Positions 40,201 to 51,800 of a stretch of DNA of 64,000 bases are shown here, in pieces. A model generated the notes under the pieces. The model saw only the letters and a list, made by a program, of their open reading frames with translations. It was not told the origin of the DNA and searched no databases. Source of the DNA: Ascaris suum (taxonomy: Eukaryota > Nematoda > Chromadorea > Rhabditida > Ascarididae); contig CM024175.1 in the NCBI GenBank assembly GCA_013433145.1, positions 62,001 to 126,000 of the forward strand. The letters run 5' to 3'. Each line of letters opens with the position of its first letter. Within the stretch, counting starts at the first letter, position 1. The translations under genes and the position numbers were made by a program.

Positions 40201-43200
40201 TAGTTTTCTGTGTTATTTTTTATCCGGAAAATTAAATATTGAGATTGAATTTTGATTTGAGGCCATTTAAAATGTTGAAGTAACTGATTGTAAAATGTCG
40301 CATATTACTGTTTTCCGGAATCGTTTTTTCCGGAAACTTCACAGTGAAGTCTCTTCAGGTGTGATGAGTCTTCAGAGTGACCAAACGGGTATGAAAAGAA
40401 ATGTGCATGCCAATGTTTCAGAGGAAGAGGACCGATGAAATCACTGTTTAAATATTTATATTTATTTAGAAGAGGTTGAATCAAGTGTTGAGCTGAAGCT
40501 AATTAAACAGATAGGTCTTCACCTTACGCCAAGGTGCATTTCTAATTGAAGTAGTTGTTGAGTATTTTTCGTAATTAATAAAGATTTAACACCTATATTC
40601 AGAAATAAAGTACTTTTGGTTGATAATAAAATCATTCGGTGATATTTGCGATTGTGCTTTCTGGATTAATGGAATATGATTGTCGTTTTGTTTGTTTAAG
40701 TTGCCGTATTGACTCGATATTACGCAATCGGATACGTGGGCAATTATTGTTGATAAGTTGTGAATCGAATTTATATTTGGTGGATGAGAAGACGTTCGAT
40801 GTTCGTCGACAAATGGTCGGTTTCAATGATGAAGTTTTTGATTTAACGTTCGTTGGAGCGAATCGACAATATATGGTGGTGGCGGCGAATAGTACCGGTA
40901 TACGAATATATGAGACACAAACATGGGCATGCCACCTTGTGCCAGGTGAACGGTTTTATTTTATAATGTGGTTGAAATTTTCAACAATTATTTCTATGGC
41001 AAATAGAGCAAGCAATTGTTGTGAAAAGAATTTCTGTGAATATTGGAAATTTCGGAAATATCCGAAGGTTTTTTGAAAATTATTTCAAAGTTTATTGGAT
41101 TTTATCGATTTTATAGTAAATATACCAGAAATTATTTCAAATATTTCATTGTACAAAAAATAAATGAATTTTTTAGAAATTGATTAGATAATTGTATCAT
41201 TGAGATCCGGCGAAGAGTGTTGTTATGCATCTATAGTTTGGCGCTTTTGTCAGCTTTTAGATAGCATTTTAATTGGAAGAAAGGAATCGAGAAAATTTTT
41301 GAAGCTAAATGAACAAAATGAGTGTCTCAACGGTAATCTGGATGATATAATGGAAAATTTGCCCACAAAATTCCATGGTCTACCAATGAGATAATTTTAC
41401 TTGGGGAGAAAGAAGTCTCCGAATCGACTCCTCTTCCATTTTGCTTAAGAACCTGGCAGGACCTCAAAGGTGATCACTTAAAGAGGAAGTAACAGCTTAA
41501 CATGAACAATGTAAATGGTTGTGAAGTTGCGAAATGCAATTTGTGTATAATAATATTTCAGAAATGTGGAAAAAGTTTGCATAATTCATAGAGTTAGAAC
41601 AGAAAATGTCTCTCTTTGCTTATATTTTTTCATTTATGTTGTTGAAGGGGGTAATTATACGCGGTATCATATCTTAGTAAGCGAAAACCGTCTAGGAGAA
41701 GCACTTTTTTGATTGCAGTGAAAATTTGTTGTCGATTTTTTCTCCGGATTTGCGGATGCGGATGCTTTTTGGTATTTGCTTGATTAGCCATTTTCTTCAG
41801 GAAGTCTCGCTTTATTTAATGCGTGCATTGGGAACTTTTTGGATTGCGGTATAGGGCGACGTTGGTTTTTTTTTTGAATTTTATTTCACTTTATGTTCCA
41901 TATTTATGTCTGCAGATTGTTGTTAAAAGTTTATAGCATATTATTGTAATAGCAAGTTCTTTCAAGTTTGAAGCATTTAGGTCATATGGGGAGTATTCTT
42001 TGTGCTTCGAATGCATCATGGGATGCGAATATTTTTGCGACTTCCTCGAAAGACAACTCTTTCGTTGTATGGAAAATCTGTGAGGATGAGAAAGGATTCA
42101 GTCTGCCACAAAGGTAGTCATTATTTTAATCAAAATGTAATGCAGAGCATATTTTATGTTGTTTTGTTGTCTGCCGTTTGTCTGTTTTGTTGGCGGAAGT
42201 GTTGGTATATCATTGGCTGACAGGGGAGAAATAGAGGAAAGAGGGAGGAGGGGGGGGGGGGAGAGGGTGGGAAGCGGCCGCGAATAGAATTTTGGACTCT
42301 TTCAACTTTAGTTATTTTGGAAGTCAGCTAGGATATAAGACTTCCAATATATGTGCGCGTCACTATTTCAATCCTGCGCACTGCTATGCAAAAATTTCCC
42401 CGATTACAGCGGAGTTGTCAGATGTGCTGTCTAAATCATTTCTTATGGCATGACTGTATCACTACCTGAAATTGAAGTGAAGTGGAGGTGTGTTGCAACG
42501 GGTTCATTGAGGTTCCCTGAGAGATATGGACCGGTAGTGCCGATTGCTCATAATTCGGCCATATCTGTGCTTGCCACAATGTTCTTATCAAGAGATCGGC
42601 TTTAAAGCGAAAATAGTAGTCGATATGTCCAGTTGACTAAATCCAGATCTCGAAGGCAATGCAAGCAATGCACCTTTCCATTTTCTTCTCGCTCATCTTA
42701 CCTTAGATCCTTTTCCGTTTCCGGTGGATTTCATCCCGTACACTGTTCTTCCGATCATGGTCGCAGGCATCTCATTAGTCATGGTAGTCGTATGTGTGAT
42801 TTGCGGACTGTATGTAACTACTATTATTTCGCCCTTTCTTGATAATGCACCATTTCGTTTTCTTTAAACATTTGAACTGCATATTGCTTCGTGGTGAAAG
42901 GGGAAATGATGGCCGTATCCTTTTTTACATGACCTAGAAATGGCGAGTAAGTGTTTGGGGAGGGGAGTTGGAGGGAAGGTGGAAAAGATAGTGGGAGGGA
43001 GAAGGGGGACAGAGTTGGAGTACGTTTGGTCCGTTCTCCTGGGCTGATTTGTGGTCATCATGCTAGAGCGGACCAGCAGTTTCCATAATGCAAGTTGCTG
43101 TTGTTGCCAGGTAGGTGTAGCGACGGGACATACAAACAACGTGACTGCAGTACGCTTTTCGAGGACTTCGAAGAAGCATTTCATTGTTTCTGTTTCAAAC

Positions 43201-46200
43201 GATACCACACTGAAGCTATGGTCCCTTGCCGACGTCAAACCTGGATCTGAGTGGTGCGTTTTTGGGTTTTTCTTCGTGCTTTTCCTTTTTCAAGGAATAA
43301 AGAGGGGGAGGGGAGAAATTTGTTCTATGACATTCTGTGGGAAGCTAGCAAATGTTAATGTCTACTGTTACCTGCTTCAGGCTATGTATCTATACCCTTG
43401 GCATTCCTTTTCACCCGGTATTGCTTGCTCGGTAACTCCAGAAATTGAGGCGAGCTGAACTTTTCCGTCCTCTTCCTCCTCTCTTCTCCGGTTTGGGAGG
43501 GGGGGGGGGGGGGGGGAGGAGCAGAATATAAATATACCGATGTTACTGGCACACATTTCAGTGTAAAACTCAGTGCATCGTCGACATTGGTGGCACATAC
43601 GAAGGATGTGACATGCGTAGATGTAAGTGTGAACGATCGTCTTTGTGTAACGGGTTCGTTGGATAAGACAGCAAAACTCTGGCATATCGATCCAACAAAA
43701 ATGCAACTAGGTATCGCAGGCACACTTGCCGGACATCGCAGAGGTGTGTGGGATGCAAGATTTTCTTCGTCTACGCAGGTATGGTCAGTTTGTTCGTTGA
43801 GTTACTTTGCCTTGTCATGATATCATCGTATGGGGCTGAATATGCGTTAATCTACTGTGATGTCTCACGTAAAAAAGTTGTTAAAGAAAATTTCCAGGTC
43901 TTTAAAAAATCTGGAAGGTAATGTCTTTTCTATGCTAGTTACTTGAGTCGTGAGGAGAGAGCTTTGAATTGTTGATTTGTATCATGACTTCATTTTTTGA
44001 ACTGTTGCAAGCATTGGGGACCGTCGGACTTTTATCGGATAGAAGGAACTCTTTTTAAGGCGAGTTTCTGGCAGAGCCATCCTGGAGCCATGGAGTAGGG
44101 GCGGGGGGAGGAAAGTTAAAGAGGGGGGATCGTTTGGATGGCTGGTGTAGCTCTATCTAATTTATGAACGGAATGTAACTAAAATGGAAATGTGAGGTCT
44201 ATTATGGGTCGGACGTTTTTACCGCTGTGGTCAAATCCTGCTATCACTTGTCCTGACTTTCGATGAGGAGAACGGAGGGGCTGGTTGGTTTAGTAAACAC
44301 CGCAGACTTATTTATGAGGGCAGAGTGTATGGATCTCTGTCGCAGATCGAGCCTTTCATCCAATTTGCCGTCTTTTGTTGATCGGTGGCCACTGCACGTT
44401 TGACACGTCTCATGAATAAAGCTGCTTTATTAGCTATGGAAGTTGCGAAATGCAAAAAGTTTAAAAAATGAGAATCACATTTTAAGGGACATTGTATGCT
44501 GGAAGTGATAGAGTGTAGATAAAGGAGGAAAGTTTCATTATTGTGTTTATGATTGGCATTCAGTAGCAATAACATAGCTGATTGCTGGGATGTAAAGAAG
44601 GTAGATGTTATTATTAATTAGTTATTATCATTATTACCGTTTACCTTATCACAGGTATGAACTTGGTGGTAACGAATATGTGCGATTTTGAAGGTATCAC
44701 TTATTTGCAGTTGCTTGAAAGTGGTGAACGCTTTAATAGAGATGGGTGGGATGGAGCTGCGGAATTCGGTCGCGGATCTTCTCGAAGAGCAACTCGTTAT
44801 TCTGCTTGATTTTGCTTCACAGTGGAATACGAATAGTCGGACGTCGAATGTATGTTGCATTTTCTTTCCGATATGATGGTTTATTTTGACAGTTAAGGGA
44901 GAATGCAATTGGAGAAGAGAGGCATATGGAATAGGGAAAATTTCTAGAAGATTCTCAATGCCAGCTTAACTGTCAATTTTTGGCCCAGTTTTGCGATTTT
45001 ATGGATCTTTGCCAGAAAATATTTGACACTTTTCGCATTTTTAAACGATTTATGAGCGTTTTTCGGAACTCATGGATCTGGTAATGCTAAGCGGTGCCTA
45101 ATAACAGTTTGCAGTAGTATTGCCCACGGGTATCTTGATTTCCCGAACTTTTCGGGAGTTTCTGAGGGTCTTTTTCCGAATCAACGCTTCAGAGTAAATA
45201 AAGGCAGTAGGAATGGAGAGCAGTTGTATCCGTGTCGTATGGCTGAGTGTTGTTAGCCCAACTTCAGGCGAGTCAACAAGTTCTCTACGAAATTCTCCAT
45301 TGTTACACACCCGAGCAACTTCTGAAGACACCCAACATTGCGTCAGTTGTTGAGTCGTTCATTCCCTATACTAACAGGTTGGTCTTATTTATGGTTTATT
45401 CGATGAGGTTATATATGCGGTTTTTTTTAAATTCAAGGACCATTCGGTTAAAAAACCGCACTTCGTGGTTGTCACTTCCTCGCTGGTTGTTTTTATACTT
45501 ATTTAAATCTCGAGTAATATGAAATTATTGTTTTCTCGTGGAAGGTGACAAAGGAGTATTATCTGAAACTTGATGGGGGATGTTAATTTTTTTTTAAATT
45601 ATTAAAATATTATAACGTCGTCTTTTTGATTATTTGAAATTATCAAAATTTATGAAAGAGTTATCAAGAAATGATTAATTACGAAAGCTGCAGAGTTGAT
45701 TTTTGGGCAGAGGTGTTGTAGGGTGAATAGGTGTTACCTTGTTCCGGTTGTTTACGTACAAAGACCTCGAGGTCAAATTGGGAATTAACAGGTCATTTCA
45801 TTATTATTGAGTTGATAAACTATCTCGTTGGTTACTGTCAAATAGTACCACTTTATCCCACTTAACGTTGAATAAAAAAGGAGAAGAAATGAGGGGAAGA
45901 GGAAGAGAGGGGTGAGGAGATGTGCGGATAAAGGTACCTTCTGATTCGTTGTTGAAGTGGAGCTCCTTATCAATCGCCGAGTGGACAGACGGCTGTCGTC
46001 GTCTTCCTCATCTCTTGGTTCCACCTAGAAAATTAAATGATTCGGTTGGGGAAGAAATTTTTGTGTTATATCAGTTTTATGCATTTTTCAAAATTAAATT
46101 TAAAAAAATTCAAAAGCAAAATTATTTGCGTCGTCATCTAAAATTTTTCTCCAATTTACGCTTAAAAAAGAGAAAAGGAGACAGAGCGTTCTCATCCTCT

Positions 46201-46377
46201 GCTTTTTCTCCTCTCTTCTTTTGGCTTATCAACTGGTAGAATGGAATTTGTTGATTTCTTATTTCTTGATTTTTCAGGCATTTCGAAAGATTAACGAGGT
46301 CACGACAAAATGCGGCATTTCTTCATTATACGTGGTCACAAATGAGGTTACCCGACACAGATACTCGAGCTGCATAA
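37235..46377 (+). CDS. TBL3: U3 snoRNP WD40 protein TBL3/UTP13, last WD repeats absent
   Basis: A nucleolar scaffold of the UTP-B module of the small-subunit processome, needed for 18S rRNA maturation. Exons: 37235-37386, 38361-38613, 38741-38916, 39435-39674, 40701-40945, 41981-42079 (or 42113), 43115-43253, 43562-43778, gap, 44711-44849, 45268-45377, 46278-46377. WD blocks include [61 protein letters not shown] and [14 protein letters not shown]. The C-terminal Utp13 domain contains WNTNSR, PYTNRHFERL and [14 protein letters not shown], matching human NTNSR, PYTERHFQRL and AAFLDFLWHNMKLP. Exon 5 has a TTTAAG acceptor. Identified exons give about 620 aa against 808 in human. Between 43778 and 44711 no coding sequence for roughly 150-190 residues was found, and the phases (0, then needing two bases) do not join. 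At least one exon is missing or too diverged to see. Confidence 0.92.
39357..39371. repeat. Poly-C tract in TBL3 intron 3
   Basis: A run of about 14 cytosines 63 bp before exon 4. It yields glycine-rich minus-strand open frames that are not genes. Confidence 0.85.
39711..39731 (+). repeat. Poly-G tract in TBL3 intron 4
   Basis: About 21 guanines on the sense strand, starting 37 bp after the exon 4 donor. Related G runs sit at 42249-42260 and 43499-43517 in later TBL3 introns, and at 51309-51320 in PNO1 intron 1. Confidence 0.85.
42637..42867 (+). other. Open frame with a membrane-spanning segment inside a TBL3 intron
   Basis: A 76-codon frame without an early Met runs [19 protein letters not shown], then [20 protein letters not shown], then a strongly hydrophobic stretch ([14 protein letters not shown]), and ends [18 protein letters not shown] at 42646 could be an acceptor. 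It looks like the last exon of a single-pass membrane protein. A second + frame is also open, and no partner exons were found, so it may be chance. Confidence 0.25.
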
Positions 46378-48822
46378 GTCGCGATACTCGAGCTTGTTGT
46401 AAAGGAATTGGTTTCATTGAACGTGTTATGGTTGAGGATTGAAAAAAGTGCACTGTATTTAAGTCAAGGATCGCTGTTCGTTTATTGTATGGGGCCTTTC
46501 TTTCATTCATTTTAATGTATAGTTAGTGCAGGGACGTCGGATTTTTCTTGTTTATTAATTGTGGCAATTATTTCGGATTTTACTTGTGTTTGGAAGCACA
46601 TATGTGGGCAAATGGAAGCGGAGATTAATGAAGGTAGACAGTAGCTTGGTGGTAGAGCATTTGTTCGGCAAATGAAGTGTGTCGGGCTCACATCCACCTG
46701 AGACATTGCTTTCCTTGACAGTCATATGATGTTTGTCATCAAAACTTGAGCCACGGTAGGGAGTTGGACGCAACAAAGGACGTTAACCATATATATGCTA
46801 TTATCAAGATATTGATAGTTTTATTACAGGGCGGAAAATTTATGCAGAATGATCAAATAAACCGTTCGGTGGCGTAACATTTCGTTGTAGATTTTAAAAA
46901 GGGATCGTGATTTTATTTCGTTTAGATGTTTAGTTTAAATTGTTTAAAGAATTTTGAAAAATATTCGAAGAGTAATTGAATATTTATTTATTCGTAAATT
47001 AACGTTTAATAAAGAAATCGTTTTGTATTATTATTTCGTGAATTATTGAATATGATGATGATAGGCTTATCGCTTAAGAGAGTACAATTACTGTTGCATG
47101 AAAATTCGATGTTTTTGCAGTGTTTATCTATTTTAAGACGAAAAGAGGGGGCATAAAATTAATGATTTGATATGATTAATACTTTTTTAATGTAAATTAT
47201 GTTAATTGAAAAAAAAATCTTTTCATTCCGTAGAAATTTGAAAAAAAGTATCTAATTGTCGGATATTTATGCATAGCAAGGAAACTTCTTCAAGAGAGGA
47301 GAGGAGAGGAGGTCTGAGTCTGATTTGCCGCATCGTGTTCTCAACTATGTCTAATTCAGAATCCGTCGAGTTGAAGCTCATCTATCTTTCAATGTTTTCT
47401 GTTTGATTACATCAATGCTAGGATTGCTAGACTATATCACAAGATATCAACCATGATCAGCAAATATAGACCGTATATTCTTGCAAAAATCGTTGATCTC
47501 TTTGCAGCGGTGGTTCTTTTATTCATGTCTTTTATTCATACTTTTTATTATATGTCGTTTATTTTGTTGTTGATAGTTGTTTAGATGGAGAAATCCGTAT
47601 GATTGAGCGAGAGGGACTTGCTTTCGATGATTGTGGTGATGGAATTTGCAGTATTGGATCCACCAATGTTTATGTCATTTCTATAATAGCGGCAATATTG
47701 TTCCACTGAAATAATACCTATAATTGTTACTGTTGAATTCTGTTGTTTTTTGTTTTTATTTCTTTGATAAATAACTTATCTCATCGAAGATTTCTGATTT
47801 TTTTAATTGGCGGTGGTTGATTTTATACCGTCGTTATTGACTGCTGTTATATAGAGCTAAAAGGTCATGATCGCATACTATTGAAAGATTGATCTAGTGC
47901 GGTAGTTTATGCTTTATTGAACGTTGCATAGCGGTGTAATATACGTATTTCATTGTCATAAAAGAACCTGCATTCAACTAGATTGTTTCATTTTAGGTTT
48001 TTTAGGTTTCGGTTGCTTTATACCACTAAAAGTTAAACATCTTGTTTTCGTCGTTCTATTGAGTTATGCTACCTTTTTTCATGGGTCAAAGGTCAAGACC
48101 AGAATTTTTTGAATGAAGCTTTCATGCGGTTGGCCATGCAGGTCTATTCGGATTATGCAGTGTTCCCTCAGCTATTGCTGATTGAATTTTCCATATCAGC
48201 CCAAAGTATCTACGATCGTTATTTATTCAACATTAGGGGCGGAGGAGTGGGGGGAGTGAAACTTAAATGGGAGCATCAGGAGAGGAATAGAAAGTGATAG
48301 CTGTTGGATTTTTTTGAGCGTAGACATGTAAGTTGAAATCTTTAAGTTATATGGGGGATTAAAGTATTGATAATGCGGCAGAAGTTGCTTGCATTATTTT
48401 TTCTTTCTTTGATGACATTTGAAATGCGTGAGTGCATTTATCAGCGGAAAAGCTTCCCGATGAGATCGATAGGTGCTGAACATATTAGCTGAAGAACCTG
48501 TTCAGCAATGAAGTAAAATTCCTTGAAAGTCTATCATTTCTTTTGTTTCCGGTTATCATCGACTTTCATCGGAATACATACCTCTTCCAATTCCGCATTC
48601 TTCCAGCGTTTTCCGTTTGCAGTAATTTGAACGACGGTAATCCTGTTGTTTTTCTTTTCTTCTTTAAAAGCGCATTGCAGCACTAATTAAAGATGAATAT
48701 CTTGAGTAGGTGGGAGCTGAAATAAACAAGAAGGTAGCGTGACGTTTCGTTTTGCGCTCAATTGTTATCATCATTGAAACAGTAGCGTGCAAATATTTCG
48801 ATCTTCAGGTGGGTATAACAAG
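46378..48822. other. Intergenic interval between TBL3 and PNO1
   Basis: AATAAA at about 46855 may end TBL3 transcripts. A tRNA-like sequence at 46635-46706 is listed separately. The remainder is AT-rich, with no supported gene. The 2.4-kb gap is longer than usual within a nematode operon. Confidence 0.5.
46635..46706 (+). pseudogene. tRNA-like sequence (Arg TCG-type anticodon arm), probably degenerate
   Basis: TAGCTTGGTGGTAGAGCAT resembles an A-box/D-arm. A perfect 5-bp anticodon stem follows (CATTT/AAATG) with loop GTTCGGC: T33 is present and the anticodon is TCG. The expected T-arm reads CGGGCTCACATCC, only loosely B-box-like, and the acceptor arms do not pair. I read it as a tRNA pseudogene or a tRNA-derived SINE head rather than a working tRNA. 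Confidence 0.4.
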
Positions 48823-48823
48823 A
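48808..48823 (+). promoter_or_regulatory. Probable spliced-leader acceptor of PNO1
   Basis: GATCTTCAG ends at 48808, 14 nt before the PNO1 ATG at 48823, a typical position for nematode trans-splicing. No upstream coding exon in phase is evident. Confidence 0.45.
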
Positions 48824-51800
48824 TGAACTCAACGGAACCACAGATGAATGATTTGCCGATCGAAATGGCCGACGACGATGATATGCCGGAATTAATTGAA
48901 ACTGATCCGGGCAAGGCACTTCCTTCTCTCATCGAACAGAATTTGCCACCCAATAAAGAAGATCCCGTTGAATTCACTCAGGTTCTGTAACTTTAAAAAA
49001 CATTTCAGAGCCATTTTCTTGTTTTTTTTTTTCAAGTAGGTAAATCTTTGTGTTCATAAAATTTTTTCGCCAGTGGAATAAAGGTTGAATGAATTTTGTG
49101 TTAGTGAATGAAATTATTATCTGTAGATATGATATGAGCTCGTAGCAATACACCTACTGTTTAGGGATGGGATGCTTTAATCGACTGACTTGTGCAATGC
49201 TTTTACTCGCTTCTTTTTTTGCTTCTTAGATCATTATCATCTGTTGTGCATAGGTGAGTATGAGGTTAAAATTAACTCCTCCGTGAAAATATTAACAATT
49301 AATTTGTATAAAGTAATTAGTAAGATAAGTTGAAATGAATTTATTTTCGAGTGGTACTGATTGGTGATAAAGGTGTTTAATTTGAGGTAAAAATAGTCAT
49401 TGTTTAGTTTAGGTTTGATTAATTACAGATGAAGTATCATTTGTATTATTGATTCAAAAAGGTAATTATGGTGACATTTCTCTTCGATAGTATTTAGGCG
49501 GTATAGTGAAAACAAATATTTTGGCATTGCCGGGAAAAGGCAAATGAGTTCGTTGATTGTTGTTTTATGGGGAATATAGAGATTTAAATACCAATTTTTT
49601 CTTTCTGTCGATGTCGTTTTGTGAATCGATCGAAGAGTGGAAAGGAATTTGAATAAACTAAAGAACGAATAAGCCGGTGTCGCTAAAAGAGCCACTTGAC
49701 AAAAGCGCCGTTTCGTGGCGATATTTTTAGACGGCCAGGTATGAAATAATACCTAACGAGTAGTATATGTAATTTTATATAATTTTTATGCAAATTTTTC
49801 AACGAACAATTCAATAATTGTAGATTTTTATTTCATGCAAGAAAATTTTTCATTCAATTCATTGAATAAAGTTGATCTTTTTTTTTTCGTTTTTAATAGT
49901 TTATTTCAAAACAGACGACGATGGCCGATTTTACGAATGCTTCCTTTTGTTTGTTGCAGCGTTGCAATGGGTTTGTTGCTTATTTGGGCCACACGCATCG
50001 TTACAAGCACTTCCCTATAATCGAAAAAAAAAAGCATCGGTGGCAGCAATGCTATGGATGACATTGGCGCCCGTATAGAAGAATGTTAAAGAGATGCGCC
50101 TTTTTTTTTCTTCCACCTGATTTTATGTCTTTGTGCACAAATGTGTATGTGTGTGTCTTTATTTGTATGTGTCTGCGCGTGTCTTTGTCTGTGTGTCTGT
50201 GTCTGTCTTTATTTGGCAACTGTATAGACCCGTGAACTGATAGATATTTGGTTGCATTTGTTTTCAGTCGTATCGAGCAATCTCATTTATGTGAGAGTTG
50301 GTTGATATCAGTGACGCGAAACGATGTGAAGCGTTGCTCTTTTCTCTCTCTCTCTCTTTTTTTTTTTTTTTTGATGGGAGATTTATTTGTGTTCGATGCA
50401 CGCGGTTTGCTTTGATGTTAATGCCCGTTAAAGCCACAAAACGTCTATAGAATGAACGAATGGAGCATTCATAATGAACGCTAGATATGGATGGGTACGA
50501 TGCACTTCATTTGAAACGTGGGAAATTCCACCTTATTATTTGCGATACGGATTATGGCGAGATGGTTGATTAGTGACAGCTGGTTGTCACTAAAATGAAG
50601 ATACAACAAATGAATGCAATGTTGCAAATGTATTTTATGAAAGCCTTAAAATAGCTGAAATGAAAAATGATTTATTTGCATTGAATATCATCCTTAGGAG
50701 TTTTAATGAAGAAATTTTCCAAAGAAATTTGCATATTCTTTTAGCGCGTCATTAAGGGATAAATCGTATGGGGGAATGCTTTTCCAAGTATTCTATGCTA
50801 TCAAGGTGTACGATAGGAGTATGTATAGATTTTTTTTTGAGAGAGAGAGAGGAACAGGGAGCAAGGAATAAAGTCTAATCGATGCGATCCCCGTTTAAGT
50901 GATTTTAATTAAGTGAGGAAAACATATATTAGAGAAAAAAATAAGGTCAAAAGTATAAGATTGAATGAGATCAAGAGAGGTGAAATGTTGCGATCGGCAA
51001 TGCTCAGCACAAATCGATCAACTCAACCACGGGAGGTGTTCAAATGTCAACGGTCGATGCACCTTGATTAATGGGCATATTCTGTCAGTTGCGTTCATTG
51101 CAAGCTTTTCTAATTGTCAATCTTTTTGTGATGTGCAATATTGCAGTTTGACATTTTTGACGGCACTCGTAAAAGTTGCAACCTTACAAATTGCAAATTG
51201 CAAGTTGCAGAAAAGCATTTCAAAAATTAACTCTTCGACGTCTTATTTATAACATTCGTATAGGGAATGTACAAGTGTGCGCGTAGAATTTTAGTTCGTT
51301 CTAGGGGAGGAGGGGGGGGGGGGAGGGAATGATAAATTCATTAATTTTAAGTAAGCTATATTATAAGGAGGCCAGAAGTGAAGGTGTTTTTAAGGCTGCA
51401 GTATGAGTTGGGTAGGTGAAGGTTCGATCAGATAGAAGATTTCTGGATTTTCTAGTCAACAGGGTCATATGTTGGAGAATTCCTCTTGTTCCTGCATCCT
51501 TTCATCATTTTTTCATCTCGTATGAATATTCGTATGGGAAGAAATATTTTATCATTTGTAAAATTGATGAAGTAAGCCATTACGAGTGCTACAAACGTAT
51601 AAGCAATGGCTTTTCGTTGAAATGGCTTGAAAATGATAGAATGGCGCAAGATTTTAATTCACTTTGGGGGATTGGGAGAGGAGGGAGGGAAGGATAGAGT
51701 TAGGTTTTGCACCTTTCTGGAAGGTATGACATTGGTATGATGCGTATCGACGTATAGGAGTGATAAGCTTCATTGGTGGTATCTCACTGAGAGTTGCTTT

